Assembly (NCBI RefSeq): GCF_001468285.1 | Contig: NZ_LNSB01000016.1 | Coordinates: forward strand, 1 to 64,000 | Direction: 5' to 3' | Source of the DNA: Sphingopyxis sp. HIX | GTDB taxonomy: Bacteria; Pseudomonadota; Alphaproteobacteria; Sphingomonadales; Sphingomonadaceae | DNA: 64,000 bases | In this document: positions 47,657 to 55,760 of the stretch, one piece after another | How the letters are laid out: each line of letters starts with the position of its first letter | Position numbering within the stretch: the stretch's first letter is position 1 | Translations under genes and position numbers: made by a program | Notes under the pieces: generated by a model | Told to the model about the DNA's origin: nothing | Database searches by the model: none | The model's input: only the letters and a program-made list of their open reading frames with translations

Positions 47657-48426
47657 CGCTGCGCGTCGCCCTGATGACCAGCGGCCCGATCGGCGGCTCG
47701 GGCGTCGTGCTCGAACGGCTGACGCGCGTTCCCGAGGTCGATCTCGTCTGCCTGATCGTCTCCGAGACGATCGTCGCCAAGCGCAGCCGCAAGAAGATGC
47801 TCCAGAAGATCTGGAAGATCGGGCCCCTCGGCGCGCTCAACGGCATCCGCATCCGCAAATGGTTCGGCCACGACATGCGCACCGACGCGCGCGAGGTCGC
47901 GAAGGCGCACGGCATCCCGATCGTCACCGTTCCGCGCGTCAATTGCGACGAGACCGTCGAAGCACTCAAGCAATACGCCCCCGACGTCGGCCTCTCAGTC
48001 GGCAACTCCTATATCGCCTCGCGGGTTTTCAGCGTGCCCGCGCAGGGCTTCGTCAATTTCCACGGCGAGCTGCTCCCCGAATATCCGGGCGCGCAGAGCG
48101 TCGTCTGGCCGATCTATTTCGGGCGGACGCAGTCGGGCTACACGATCCACCGCATCAACAAGGGCATCGACACCGGCGACATCCTCTACAAGCGCGCGGT
48201 CGACATCGAATTCCAGCCGAAGCTCGCCGACACGATCCGCCGCACCAACGACAAGGTGCGCGAGGAGTTGCCCGAGGCCTTCGCCGCGCTGCTCACCGAC
48301 TGGGACACGCACGCCGCCGCGGCGGTTCCGCAGCAGGCCGGGCGCCATTTCACGACCCCGACCTTCTGGGAATATCTGCGCATGGAGCGCAACAACAAAA
48401 GGCTGTGGCGCGAAGCCCAGCGCTAA
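47653..48426 (+). CDS. Formyltransferase family protein
   Basis: A 257-residue protein with the N10-formyl-tetrahydrofolate transferase fold. It has MTSGPIGGSGVVLERL at the start, VGLSVGNSYIASRVF, and the catalytic-type NFHGELLPEYPGAQ. Further on, SGYTIHRINKGIDTGDILY matches the FMT/ArnA pattern with the catalytic Asp. It lacks a clear FMT C-terminal tRNA domain, so a sugar or amine N-formyltransferase is more likely than methionyl-tRNA formyltransferase. The ATG at 47653 is coupled to the deacetylase gene. An intrinsic terminator follows. Confidence 0.85.
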   Translation: MTLRVALMTSGPIGGSGVVLERLTRVPEVDLVCLIVSETIVAKRSRKKMLQKIWKIGPLGALNGIRIRKWFGHDMRTDAREVAKAHGIPIVTVPRVNCDETVEALKQYAPDVGLSVGNSYIASRVFSVPAQGFVNFHGELLPEYPGAQSVVWPIYFGRTQSGYTIHRINKGIDTGDILYKRAVDIEFQPKLADTIRRTNDKVREELPEAFAALLTDWDTHAAAAVPQQAGRHFTTPTFWEYLRMERNNKRLWREAQR

Positions 48427-48441
48427 GCATCGGCACCCGCG

Positions 48442-48463
48442 ATTGTGCATCGCACAATTTTTT
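48442..48463 (+). terminator. Intrinsic terminator after the formyltransferase gene
   Basis: A 7-bp stem (attgtgc at 48442-48448 with gcacaat at 48452-48458) and 3-nt loop are followed by five thymidines. It lies 15 nt past the stop codon. The rest of the 311-nt gap to 48737 holds no gene and contains the sigma-54 promoter. Confidence 0.88.
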
Positions 48464-48662
48464 CCGCCAAGCCTCTTAAAATCTTCATCTTTGCGCCCCA
48501 GATAGCGCCCCGGCCATGATCGCGGCGGGCATGTAACCATCGGCATTATCGCTGCGAACAAATGGTCGATTTTCCCGCTCAATGGGAATTCGCCCAAGAC
48601 TAAAAACACCTGCCCGCGCGGCCAGAACCCGAAAAAGCCCGGAAATCCGGGACTGCGCAAAA

Positions 48663-48679
48663 TTGGCACGCCCATTGCT
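48663..48679 (+). promoter_or_regulatory. Sigma-54 (RpoN) promoter of the PspC-domain gene
   Basis: The sequence TTGGCACG-CCCA-TTGCT matches the consensus YTGGCACG-N4-TTGCW, with GG at -24 and GC at -12 in correct spacing. Transcription would start near 48690, about 48 nt before the ATG at 48738. Psp operons in proteobacteria are classically driven by sigma-54 with the activator PspF, which fits the gene downstream. A small inverted repeat (cccgg at 48638-48642, ccggg at 48647-48651) lies just upstream, and its role is unknown. Confidence 0.85.
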
Positions 48680-48737
48680 TAACATGGGACAGAGCCGCGG
48701 TATCCCCCAACCGCGGGCAAGAGGAAAGACGAGACAC

Positions 48738-49022
48738 ATGAGCCAGGACAATCTCTTCCAGCGTCGCGACACGATGTTCGGCATCTGCGAAGCCGTCGGT
48801 CAGGACTTCGGCTTCAACCCGACCTGGCTGCGCCTGGCGTTCATCGCCCCGCTCTTCTTCTTCCCGGTCCAGACCTTCGCCGCCTATTTCGGCCTCGGCG
48901 CCGTCGTGCTCGCCTCGCGCCTGATCTTCCCCGCGAAGAAGGCCGCGGCCCAGCCCGCGCTGACCGCGGTCGAGGGCTCGCGTCCGGCCGAAGCCACCGA
49001 AGAACTCGCGCTCGCAGCTTGA
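48738..49022 (+). CDS. PspC-domain membrane protein
   Basis: A 94-residue protein with a PspC domain: FQRRDTMFGICEAVGQDFGFNPTWLRLAFIA, here split for reading as GICEAVGQDFGFNPTWLRL and the following helix. One or two transmembrane segments (LRLAFIAPLFFFPVQTFA and GLGAVVLASRLIF) follow. The start codon follows GAGGAAAG. PspC proteins sense or relay envelope stress in the phage-shock response. Its sigma-54 promoter supports that role. No pspA or pspF is next to it in the window. Confidence 0.88.
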   Translation: MSQDNLFQRRDTMFGICEAVGQDFGFNPTWLRLAFIAPLFFFPVQTFAAYFGLGAVVLASRLIFPAKKAAAQPALTAVEGSRPAEATEELALAA

Positions 49023-49111
49023 TCGACGCCGGGCGGGCACTCCCTCTCCCCGCGCCCGCCCGCGCTTCGATCCGCCCGGCCGCCGGACGATCTCCCGGCC
49101 GTGCAGCAACC

Positions 49112-49150
49112 GGCGCCGGCAAGCATCCCCCGCTTGCCGGCGCCTTTGTG
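49112..49150 (+). terminator. Intrinsic terminator of the PspC gene
   Basis: A 12-bp perfect stem (ggcgccggcaag at 49112-49123 with cttgccggcgcc at 49133-49144) and 9-nt loop is followed by tttgtgt. It lies about 90 nt after the stop codon. Confidence 0.85.
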
Positions 49151-49273
49151 TCTCGGCCTGACACACAGATTCCGCAGATGGCGGACCCCTCATAAACGCG
49201 CTGTTTACTGCGTTGCGCTATGCCGTCCGGATGAAGTTCGGCAGCATCGCTGCCCGCAGGCAAGGAAGTCGCG

Positions 49274-49942
49274 TTGAGCCAGTCGCCCCAGCTCCAGCCG
49301 CAGGCGCGCAGCGTCGCCGAAATGCTCGATTCGCTGGTCGCCAGCGAGGGCACCGGCGCGCATCGCCATGTGCGCGCGGGCGGGTTGTCGAACGGCCCCG
49401 ACGCGATGCGCAACCTCGCCGACGCCGTCCATTTCCTCTGCCTGCTCCACGGTCGCCATCCGGGCGTGATCGACCTCGCCGCGCGCAAGTCGGTCGACCC
49501 CGTGTCGCGCGAATGGATGGACGAGGCCGCCGACGCCTTCGTCCAGGAACGCGCCTTCCTCTCGAAGATCGCCGCCGCGGTCGGCCCGGTGCCCAGCACC
49601 CAGGGCCAGGACCAGTGCGAGGCCGCGGTCGCCGCGCAGCGCAAGGCGCTCGACATGCTCGCCGAATCGGACCGCCACGGCTGCGCCGTCGGCGCCGCGA
49701 TCGCGCTGACGCTCGACTGGCGCACGATCCGCGTGCTGCTCGACATCAGCGCGCAGCGGCTCGACATGGCACCGCCGCGCTGCGCCCTCCCCGACCTCCG
49801 CGACACCGCGCGCCTTGCCGGCGCGGTCGCCGACACCCCCGCCGCCGAACGCGCCTTGGTCTTCGGTGCGCAGCAGCTGATCGCGCAGCACAGCGGCCTC
49901 TGGGACCTGCTCGAAGCCCGCGCCGCGAGCCGCCACCATTAA
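49274..49942 (+). CDS. Unknown helical protein (222 aa)
   Basis: A 222-residue soluble protein with long amphipathic helices. Segments such as LADAVHFLCLLHGRHPGVID and AERALVFGAQQLIAQHSGL are regular and alanine-rich. No signal peptide, membrane helix or recognised catalytic motif is present. The TTG start at 49274 follows AAGGAAG. It is flanked by a terminator upstream and a palindromic repeat downstream, so it is probably monocistronic. I do not recognise the family. Confidence 0.75.
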   Translation: MSQSPQLQPQARSVAEMLDSLVASEGTGAHRHVRAGGLSNGPDAMRNLADAVHFLCLLHGRHPGVIDLAARKSVDPVSREWMDEAADAFVQERAFLSKIAAAVGPVPSTQGQDQCEAAVAAQRKALDMLAESDRHGCAVGAAIALTLDWRTIRVLLDISAQRLDMAPPRCALPDLRDTARLAGAVADTPAAERALVFGAQQLIAQHSGLWDLLEARAASRHH

Positions 49943-49947
49943 ACCAT

Positions 49948-49977
49948 ATCTCCCCTCCCGCAGGCGGGAGGGGAGAT
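49948..49977. repeat. Short palindrome sharing the core of the repeat at 1-82
   Basis: The arms atctcccctcccgc (49948-49961) and gcgggaggggagat (49964-49977) are perfect complements around a 2-nt loop. The core ctcccctcccgc is identical to that at 29-40. It lies 6 nt past the stop of the gene at 49274-49942 and could serve as its terminator or as a dispersed REP element. Confidence 0.88.
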
Positions 49978-50047
49978 TAGATTTGCACCCTCCCCCGCCC
50001 CCCGCTATGCCCCTTGACGTTCACGTTAAGGGAAAGGCTCTCCGCCC

Positions 50048-50893
50048 ATGCGCTTCGAAGGAACCAGCGCCTATATCGCGACCGACGACCTGAAGGTCGC
50101 GGTCAACGCCGCGACACTGCTGCGCCGCCCGCTGCTCGTGAAGGGCGAACCCGGCACCGGCAAGACCGTGCTGGCCGAGGAAATCGCGAAGGCCTTCGAC
50201 GCGCCGCTGATCACCTGGAACATCAAGTCGACTACGAAAGCCCAGCAGGGCCTCTACGAATATGACGCGGTCGCGCGCCTCCGCGATGGCCAGCTCGGCG
50301 AAGAGCGCGTCCACGACATCCGCAACTATATCCGCAAGGGCAAGCTGTGGGAGGCGTTCACCTCGCCCAAGCTCCCCGTGCTGCTGATCGACGAGATCGA
50401 CAAGGCCGACATCGAATTCCCGAACGACCTGCTCCAGGAACTCGATCGCATGGCCTTCCATGTGTACGAGACCGACGAGACGATCGTCGCGAAGGAACGC
50501 CCGATCGTCGTCATCACCTCGAACAACGAGAAGGAACTGCCCGACGCGTTCCTCCGCCGCTGCTTCTTCCACTATATCAAATTCCCCGACCGCGACACGA
50601 TGGCGTCGATCGTCGAGGTTCACTTCCCGGGCATCCAGAAGACGCTCGTCAGCCGCGCGATGGACATCTTCTACGAAGTCCGCGACGTCCCCGGGCTCAA
50701 GAAAAAGCCCTCGACCAGCGAGCTGATCGACTGGCTGAAACTGCTCCTCAACGAGGACATGCCGCTCGAGGTGCTCCAGAACCGCGACGTCGGCAAGGCG
50801 ATCCCGCCGCTCCACGGCGCGCTGCTCAAGAACGAGCAGGACGTGATGCTGTTCGAAAAGCTCGCCTTCATGGCGCGCCGCCAGGGCAGCTGA
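50048..50893 (+). CDS. MoxR-family AAA+ ATPase
   Basis: A 281-residue ATPase with Walker A KGEPGTGKTVLAEE near residue 35, Walker B PVLLIDEIDKADIEF, sensor 1 in VVITSNNEKELPDAF and an arginine finger in LRRCFFHYI. MoxR ATPases act as chaperones paired with VWA proteins, often to insert metals or assemble complexes. The partner is probably the CoxE-like VWA gene at 53744, 2.85 kb downstream on the same strand. The start follows a GGAAAGG site. Confidence 0.92.
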   Translation: MRFEGTSAYIATDDLKVAVNAATLLRRPLLVKGEPGTGKTVLAEEIAKAFDAPLITWNIKSTTKAQQGLYEYDAVARLRDGQLGEERVHDIRNYIRKGKLWEAFTSPKLPVLLIDEIDKADIEFPNDLLQELDRMAFHVYETDETIVAKERPIVVITSNNEKELPDAFLRRCFFHYIKFPDRDTMASIVEVHFPGIQKTLVSRAMDIFYEVRDVPGLKKKPSTSELIDWLKLLLNEDMPLEVLQNRDVGKAIPPLHGALLKNEQDVMLFEKLAFMARRQGS

Positions 50894-50984
50894 CCGCCTG
50901 CCTTCCGCTCATATGGCGAGCGCTGCGGAATTGCAGCGCCCGCGCGGTCTGATATCCTTCGCGCCGATAACGACGGGGTGAGGC

Positions 50985-51404
50985 ATGGCGGACACGAACG
51001 GCAAATCCTTTTCGGGCAGCTGCGCCTGCGGCGTAGTGACCTATCGCATCGCGGGCGAGCCCTTTGCGGTGCGCCAATGCTGGTGCCGCCATTGCCAGAA
51101 ATTGTCGACCGGCGGCCCGACGCACAACGCCTTCTTCCGCACCGACGCGATCACCGCCGAGGGGACGATCGCATCGAACGTCCACGCCGCCGACAGCGGC
51201 AACCAGCTGACATGGTATTTCTGCCCCGCCTGCGGGACGCAATTGTTCGGCGCGTCGTCGGCGCGGCCCGAGATGCGCGCGGTGCGCCTCGGCAGCCTCG
51301 ATCAGGCGCACGAGCTGGAGCCCACTATCGCGATCTGGGTGCAGGAAGCGCCCGCCTGGGTCCGCATCGACCCCGCGCTGGAACAGCATCCGGGCCAGCC
51401 ATAG
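50985..51404 (+). CDS. GFA family (glutathione-dependent formaldehyde-activating-like) protein
   Basis: A 139-residue zinc protein with the GFA/CENP-V cysteine pattern: SGSCACGVVTYRI, QCWCRHCQKLSTG and YFCPACGTQLF. The cysteines bind two structural or catalytic zincs. Family members are mostly of unknown substrate; glutathione-adduct chemistry is known only for Gfa. It ends 10 nt before the convergent chemoreceptor gene. Confidence 0.9.
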   Translation: MADTNGKSFSGSCACGVVTYRIAGEPFAVRQCWCRHCQKLSTGGPTHNAFFRTDAITAEGTIASNVHAADSGNQLTWYFCPACGTQLFGASSARPEMRAVRLGSLDQAHELEPTIAIWVQEAPAWVRIDPALEQHPGQP

Positions 51405-51414
51405 GCCCCTCGGT

Positions 51415-52812
51415 TCAGAGCTGGTACGCGACCTCGACGTCGCCCCAGCGGCGCCCGCCGATCACCACCGGCATATAGACGTTGCGCACCGTGACATAGT
51501 TGGTGCCGTCGCCTTCCTGGCGATAGACCGCCATGAAGAAGGGCGCATTGCTCTTCTTCGCGGCCTTGTCGGTGTCGTCGAACAGGATGCGCCCGTTGCG
51601 GCAATGCGCGGTGTCGTGGACGACATCGCCGGTCGGCGCGCGCGAGCAGTCGGTGATGTGCGTCGGCAAAAAGCCGTTCATGTCGCCCGCCGAGGACATC
51701 TTCACCTCGGGATGATTGCTCACGATATGGTCGAACAGCGGCCGCCAATTGGTGTCGGCCCAGTCGCAGAGGCTCGTGCGGAAACGTTCGGGGTTCGACC
51801 CCGGCACGCGGACATAATTGGTGTCGAACAGCTGCTCGGTCGACAGCTCGCCCTTGGCGAGCGCCAGTTCGGCGATCGCGACGAACTGGTCGCGCACGCG
51901 CGAGGCAAGCTCGACCACCGCCGAATCCTTCGGCGACACCCCGGCCGAGATCACGGCGTTGAACATGCGGTTCGACACATGCTCCATCTTCAGGATCGAA
52001 TCGCGCGTGCCGTCGAGGGTCGCGCTATTGTCGCGCACCGACGCGACGACGCGGTCGACCGCGTCGCGGACCTTGGCGCCATTGGCATGCACCATCGCGC
52101 TCGACTGCGCGATGCGGTCGCTCTGGTCGTCGAGCAAGGCGACAAGGTGCGTCGCGTCGTGCAGCGCGTCGGTGATCGTCTCGAACTGCGCCTCGGCGCG
52201 GCTCGACTGCTCGACCCCCGACTGGATTTCGGTGACGAGGCCCGACGCCTCGGTCGCGAGGCTGCCGATCGACCGGCGAATCTCGTCGGTGGCGCTGCGC
52301 GTATTCTGCGCCAGCTTCTTCACCTCGGCGGCGACGACGGCGAAGGTGCGCCCGGCATCGCCCGCGCGCTCGGCCTCGATCGCGGCGTTCAATGCGAGCA
52401 TGTTGGTGGTCTTGGCGATCGACTCGATCGACTGGCTGACCTGCTGCACCTGCTCCATCACCGCGGCGAAATTGGTGACGTGCGTGCCGAGCCGCGCGAT
52501 CAGGTCGATGACCGAACGGAACTCGCTGACCGCGGCGTTGACGCGTTCGGCGCCGGTGTCGAGCTGCTCGCAGGCGCGCGCCGACAGCAATTTCGCCTCA
52601 TCGGTCGAATCGGCGATCTGGCGCTGGTCGGCCTCGAGGCCGACGACAAATTCCTCGAGCCGCCCGAGCTCGACGATCTGGCGGTCCATCTGGTCGGTCG
52701 AACGCTTGATCCGCCCCGCCGCCTCGCTGCACCCGACGGCGAGCTCGCCGCAGTCGCCCGCGACCGACTGGTCGAGGATCGGAGCCGCCGGATTTATGGA
52801 CTCGAATTTCAT
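51415..52812 (-). CDS. Soluble methyl-accepting chemotaxis-type protein with C-terminal sensor domain
   Basis: A 465-residue protein without transmembrane segments. The N-terminal half is the signalling coiled coil, with the receptor tip [20 protein letters not shown] and [15 protein letters not shown]. The C-terminal ~150 residues form a separate domain with [33 protein letters not shown] and DVEVAYQL. This order (signalling first, sensor last) is inverted compared with membrane chemoreceptors, and the cysteine/histidine-containing sensor may bind a metal or heme. The ATG at 52812 is used; GTG at 52824 is an alternative. No other chemotaxis genes are nearby. Confidence 0.9.
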   Translation of the reverse strand: MKFESINPAAPILDQSVAGDCGELAVGCSEAAGRIKRSTDQMDRQIVELGRLEEFVVGLEADQRQIADSTDEAKLLSARACEQLDTGAERVNAAVSEFRSVIDLIARLGTHVTNFAAVMEQVQQVSQSIESIAKTTNMLALNAAIEAERAGDAGRTFAVVAAEVKKLAQNTRSATDEIRRSIGSLATEASGLVTEIQSGVEQSSRAEAQFETITDALHDATHLVALLDDQSDRIAQSSAMVHANGAKVRDAVDRVVASVRDNSATLDGTRDSILKMEHVSNRMFNAVISAGVSPKDSAVVELASRVRDQFVAIAELALAKGELSTEQLFDTNYVRVPGSNPERFRTSLCDWADTNWRPLFDHIVSNHPEVKMSSAGDMNGFLPTHITDCSRAPTGDVVHDTAHCRNGRILFDDTDKAAKKSNAPFFMAVYRQEGDGTNYVTVRNVYMPVVIGGRRWGDVEVAYQL

Positions 52813-52923
52813 TGCGCCACCCACTCTGAATTAATCCGCAGGTGATGACCGATAATGGTTAACGGGGGGTCAATGGGAAGCGAGAGCCAAAAGTCGGCTT
52901 TGGGGTGGGAAGCCGACGCCCCC

Positions 52924-53436
52924 TCAGCATAACCTAATTGCGGCTCTGATCCCCTCTTTGGAGAGTGCGTGGGCCAGCCACTCGGCTTCCGCTTTCGTGC
53001 CAATTCGGAAATGAGGAAAGGATTGTAGCAAGGCGGCGGTATCAGCGTTCGATAACGACAATGTGCGTTTTGCAATGTGAACGGAATTTGGCTTATCCGC
53101 ACCCTCTACCAAAACTTCCCACGTACCTTGAGATTTAAGCAACTCAGCGCGCAGGTCGGCGGGACCGCTCCCAGTCCCGTCCTCTTCTGCTTTCCCCGAA
53201 ATTGGGCATGTAATCGAACGGTACCACCGTAGCTTACCGTCGATGGCCGACTGCCCGAAGACGGCGTGATCGAGCCCGCCGCAGTAAGGGCAGGAAACTG
53301 CCGTCACAGATTGATCGAAATTTGTGCCCACGGGTCTGCTGATGACAGTGCTTTCGAATGTCCGCAACCGGTCGTTAGCGGCCATTTGCGCCAACCCGAT
53401 CAAAAACCGCTTTCCGAATAAATCCCGCTGTGGCAT
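52924..53436 (-). CDS. Unknown zinc-ribbon-like protein with L7/L12-like C-terminus
   Basis: A 170-residue soluble protein. A CPYC pair (VSCPYCGGLDHAVFG) with a later Cys (ITCPISGK) suggests a partial zinc ribbon. The last ~65 residues follow the rhythm of the ribosomal L7/L12 C-terminal domain: WEVLVEGADKPNSVHIAK, then AALLQSFPHF and AEAEWLAHALSKEGIRAAIR. The ATG at 53436 follows GAAAGAAG. Base composition is clearly more AT-rich than its neighbours, indicating recent acquisition. Function unknown. Confidence 0.65.
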   Translation of the reverse strand: MPQRDLFGKRFLIGLAQMAANDRLRTFESTVISRPVGTNFDQSVTAVSCPYCGGLDHAVFGQSAIDGKLRWYRSITCPISGKAEEDGTGSGPADLRAELLKSQGTWEVLVEGADKPNSVHIAKRTLSLSNADTAALLQSFPHFRIGTKAEAEWLAHALSKEGIRAAIRLC

Positions 53437-53743
53437 GTTCTTCTTTCGTTCTTTGATTCCGTGGATATCCGCCCGCCGTCCCCGCCGTCCGGGGCAATCC
53501 TCGTGGTCGGCCACCGGAGACAAAACCCGTCGCCCAACCAGCAGGGAAGACCTCGGAAAAAATGCGTCATTGGGCTGAACTTTCCTGAACTTTGCCCCGG
53601 CGCCGGTTAAAAATCGCGCCGCATCGCTAATTCGCGAATGAAGGTGCGCCGGTTTCCGCCACTCTGTCGCGATCCAATGGCGCGCACTTTCCGTTTACGT
53701 AAAGCAGTTGCGCCCGCCCCCGCGACCGTTTACGCTTTACCCC

Positions 53744-54922
53744 ATGCTGTTCGGCTTCCTCGAAGAACTCCGCACCGCGGGTATTCCCGTGAGCATGAAG
53801 GAGCATCTGCTGCTGCTCGAGGCGCTCGACCGCGAGGCGATCGACCGCAGCCCCGAGCAATTCTACTACCTCAGCCGCGCGATCTATGTGAAGGACGAGG
53901 GCCTGCTCGACCGCTTCGACCAGGTGTTCAACAAGGTCTTCAAGGGCCTGCTCACCGATTACGGCCAGAACCCGGTCGACGTCCCCGCCGACTGGCTGAA
54001 GGCGGTCGCCGAGAAATTCCTGACCCCCGAGGAAATGGCCGCGATCGAATCGCTCGGCGACTGGGACAAGATCATGGAGACGCTGAAGGAGCGGCTCGAA
54101 GAACAGCAAAAGCGCCACGAGGGCGGCAGCAAGTGGATCGGCACCGGCGGTACCTCGCCCTTCGGCAATTCGGGATATAACCCCGAAGGGGTGCGCATCG
54201 GCGGCGAGAGCAAGCACAAGCGCGCGCTGAAGGTCTGGGAAAAGCGCGAGTTCCAGAATCTCGACAACACCAAGGAGCTCGGCACCCGCAACATCAAGAT
54301 CGCGCTCCGCCGCCTCAGGAAATTCGCGCGCGAGGGCGCGGCCGACGAGCTCGACATCCCGGGAACGATCGACGGCACCGCGCGCCAGGGCTGGCTCGAC
54401 ATCCGCATGCGCCCCGAGCGGCGCAATGCCGTCAAACTGCTGCTGTTCCTCGACGTCGGCGGCTCGATGGATCCCTTCATCAAGCTCTGCGAGGAACTCT
54501 TCAGCGCCGCGACGACCGAGTTCAAGAATCTCGAATTCTTCTATTTCCACAATTGCCCCTACGAAGGCGTGTGGAAGGACAACAAGCGCCGCTGGTCCGA
54601 ACGCCACCAGATGTGGGATATCCTCCACAAATATGGCCATGATTACAAAGTGATCTTCGTCGGAGACGCGTCGATGAGCGCCTATGAGATCACCCATCCG
54701 GGCGGCAGCGTCGAACATTTCAACGAGGAATCGGGCGCGGTTTGGATGCAGCGCATCACCCATGTCTATCCCGCCGCGGTGTGGCTCAATCCGGTGCCCG
54801 AGGCGCATTGGGGCTACACCCAGTCGGTCAAGCTGATCAAACAGCTTATGAACGACCGCATGTACCCGCTGACGCTCGCCGGCCTCGACGACGCGATGCG
54901 CGAGTTGACGCGCAAGCATTGA
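53744..54922 (+). CDS. CoxE-like von Willebrand factor A domain protein
   Basis: A 392-residue cytosolic protein with a helical N-terminal half and a C-terminal VWA domain. The MIDAS-like motif is LFLDVGGSMDPF (DxGGS form), with later IFVGDASMSAYE and HVYPAAVWLNP. Family members work with MoxR ATPases, as in CoxD/CoxE for CO dehydrogenase maturation, but no dehydrogenase genes occur here. The ATG at 53744 is preferred over an in-frame start at 53708. The likely partner is the MoxR at 50048. Gap 53437-53743 holds no convincing gene. Confidence 0.9.
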   Translation: MLFGFLEELRTAGIPVSMKEHLLLLEALDREAIDRSPEQFYYLSRAIYVKDEGLLDRFDQVFNKVFKGLLTDYGQNPVDVPADWLKAVAEKFLTPEEMAAIESLGDWDKIMETLKERLEEQQKRHEGGSKWIGTGGTSPFGNSGYNPEGVRIGGESKHKRALKVWEKREFQNLDNTKELGTRNIKIALRRLRKFAREGAADELDIPGTIDGTARQGWLDIRMRPERRNAVKLLLFLDVGGSMDPFIKLCEELFSAATTEFKNLEFFYFHNCPYEGVWKDNKRRWSERHQMWDILHKYGHDYKVIFVGDASMSAYEITHPGGSVEHFNEESGAVWMQRITHVYPAAVWLNPVPEAHWGYTQSVKLIKQLMNDRMYPLTLAGLDDAMRELTRKH

Positions 54923-54953
54923 CGCGGGCCATGGCGGCGCTAGGGGCGCGAAG

Positions 54954-55760
54954 ATGTTCGACCTCCCTCTCCTGACCATCCTGCTGCTCACCGGCTTCAT
55001 CAACCTGATCGGCGCGCTCGCTTATGCCGCGCGCATCGCCGGGGTGCGGACGCGGCGGATCGCCATGTCCTTCGCGCTGTTCAACATCCTCGTGCTCTTC
55101 TCGCGCACCTCGAACAGCTTCCTCGGCCCCTTCCTTGCCAAGCGCATCGAGACGCGCATCCACGACGGCAGCGGCCTCTCGCTCTTCCTAGACATGCAGT
55201 TCGTGCTCGCCGCGGCGAGCGTCGCGACGCTGGTCGGCATCCTCCTCGTACCCACCGGCCAGCGCATGTTCGCCGCGGCGATCGGCTGGTATCAGGACAA
55301 CCGCTCGACGACGCGGCTCGCGCTGAAAGCCGTCAGCCCGACCGGCCTGCGCACGCTCCGCCAGTCGCTGACCTTCCCCAGTCTGTCGCACCTCAAGAGC
55401 TGGAAAATGCCGAAGGGCATCGGCTGGGGCGTGCTGATCGCCAACTGCCTCGCACAGTCGCTGCTCGCCGTCGGCGTCGTCGCCTCGCTCTACGCCGGCT
55501 ACCTCGCCCCCGAATTCCGCGTCACCGCGTCGCAGCTGTCGGCGCTGATCAACGGTTTCGCGACGATATTGTTGTTCGCCTTCATCGACCCGCAATTGTC
55601 GGTGATGACCGACGACGCGGTCGAGGGCAAAGTCGACGAGGCCGATTTCCGCCGCGCGATCACCTTCATCTCGCTGAGCCGCCTCGCCGGCACGGTGCTG
55701 GCGCAGGCGCTGCTGCTCCCCGCCGCGATGCTGATCGCCTGGGTCGCCGTGCATGTCTGA
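54954..55760 (+). CDS. Amj-like (DUF2837) lipid II flippase family protein
   Basis: A 268-residue polytopic membrane protein with about six helices. The N-terminal FINLIGALAYAARIAGVRTR followed by FALFNILVLFSRTSNSFLGP is characteristic of the DUF2837/Amj family. Bacillus Amj can substitute for MurJ in flipping lipid II. Start ATG at 54954. It overlaps the DUF817 gene by 8 nt. The match is by recognition of conserved segments only. Confidence 0.7.
   Translation: MFDLPLLTILLLTGFINLIGALAYAARIAGVRTRRIAMSFALFNILVLFSRTSNSFLGPFLAKRIETRIHDGSGLSLFLDMQFVLAAASVATLVGILLVPTGQRMFAAAIGWYQDNRSTTRLALKAVSPTGLRTLRQSLTFPSLSHLKSWKMPKGIGWGVLIANCLAQSLLAVGVVASLYAGYLAPEFRVTASQLSALINGFATILLFAFIDPQLSVMTDDAVEGKVDEADFRRAITFISLSRLAGTVLAQALLLPAAMLIAWVAVHV

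Noticed and set aside
48464-48660. Possible small gene upstream of the PspC promoter
   Set aside because: No frame combines a start site and coding bias; the region is AT-richer and better explained as a regulatory upstream region.
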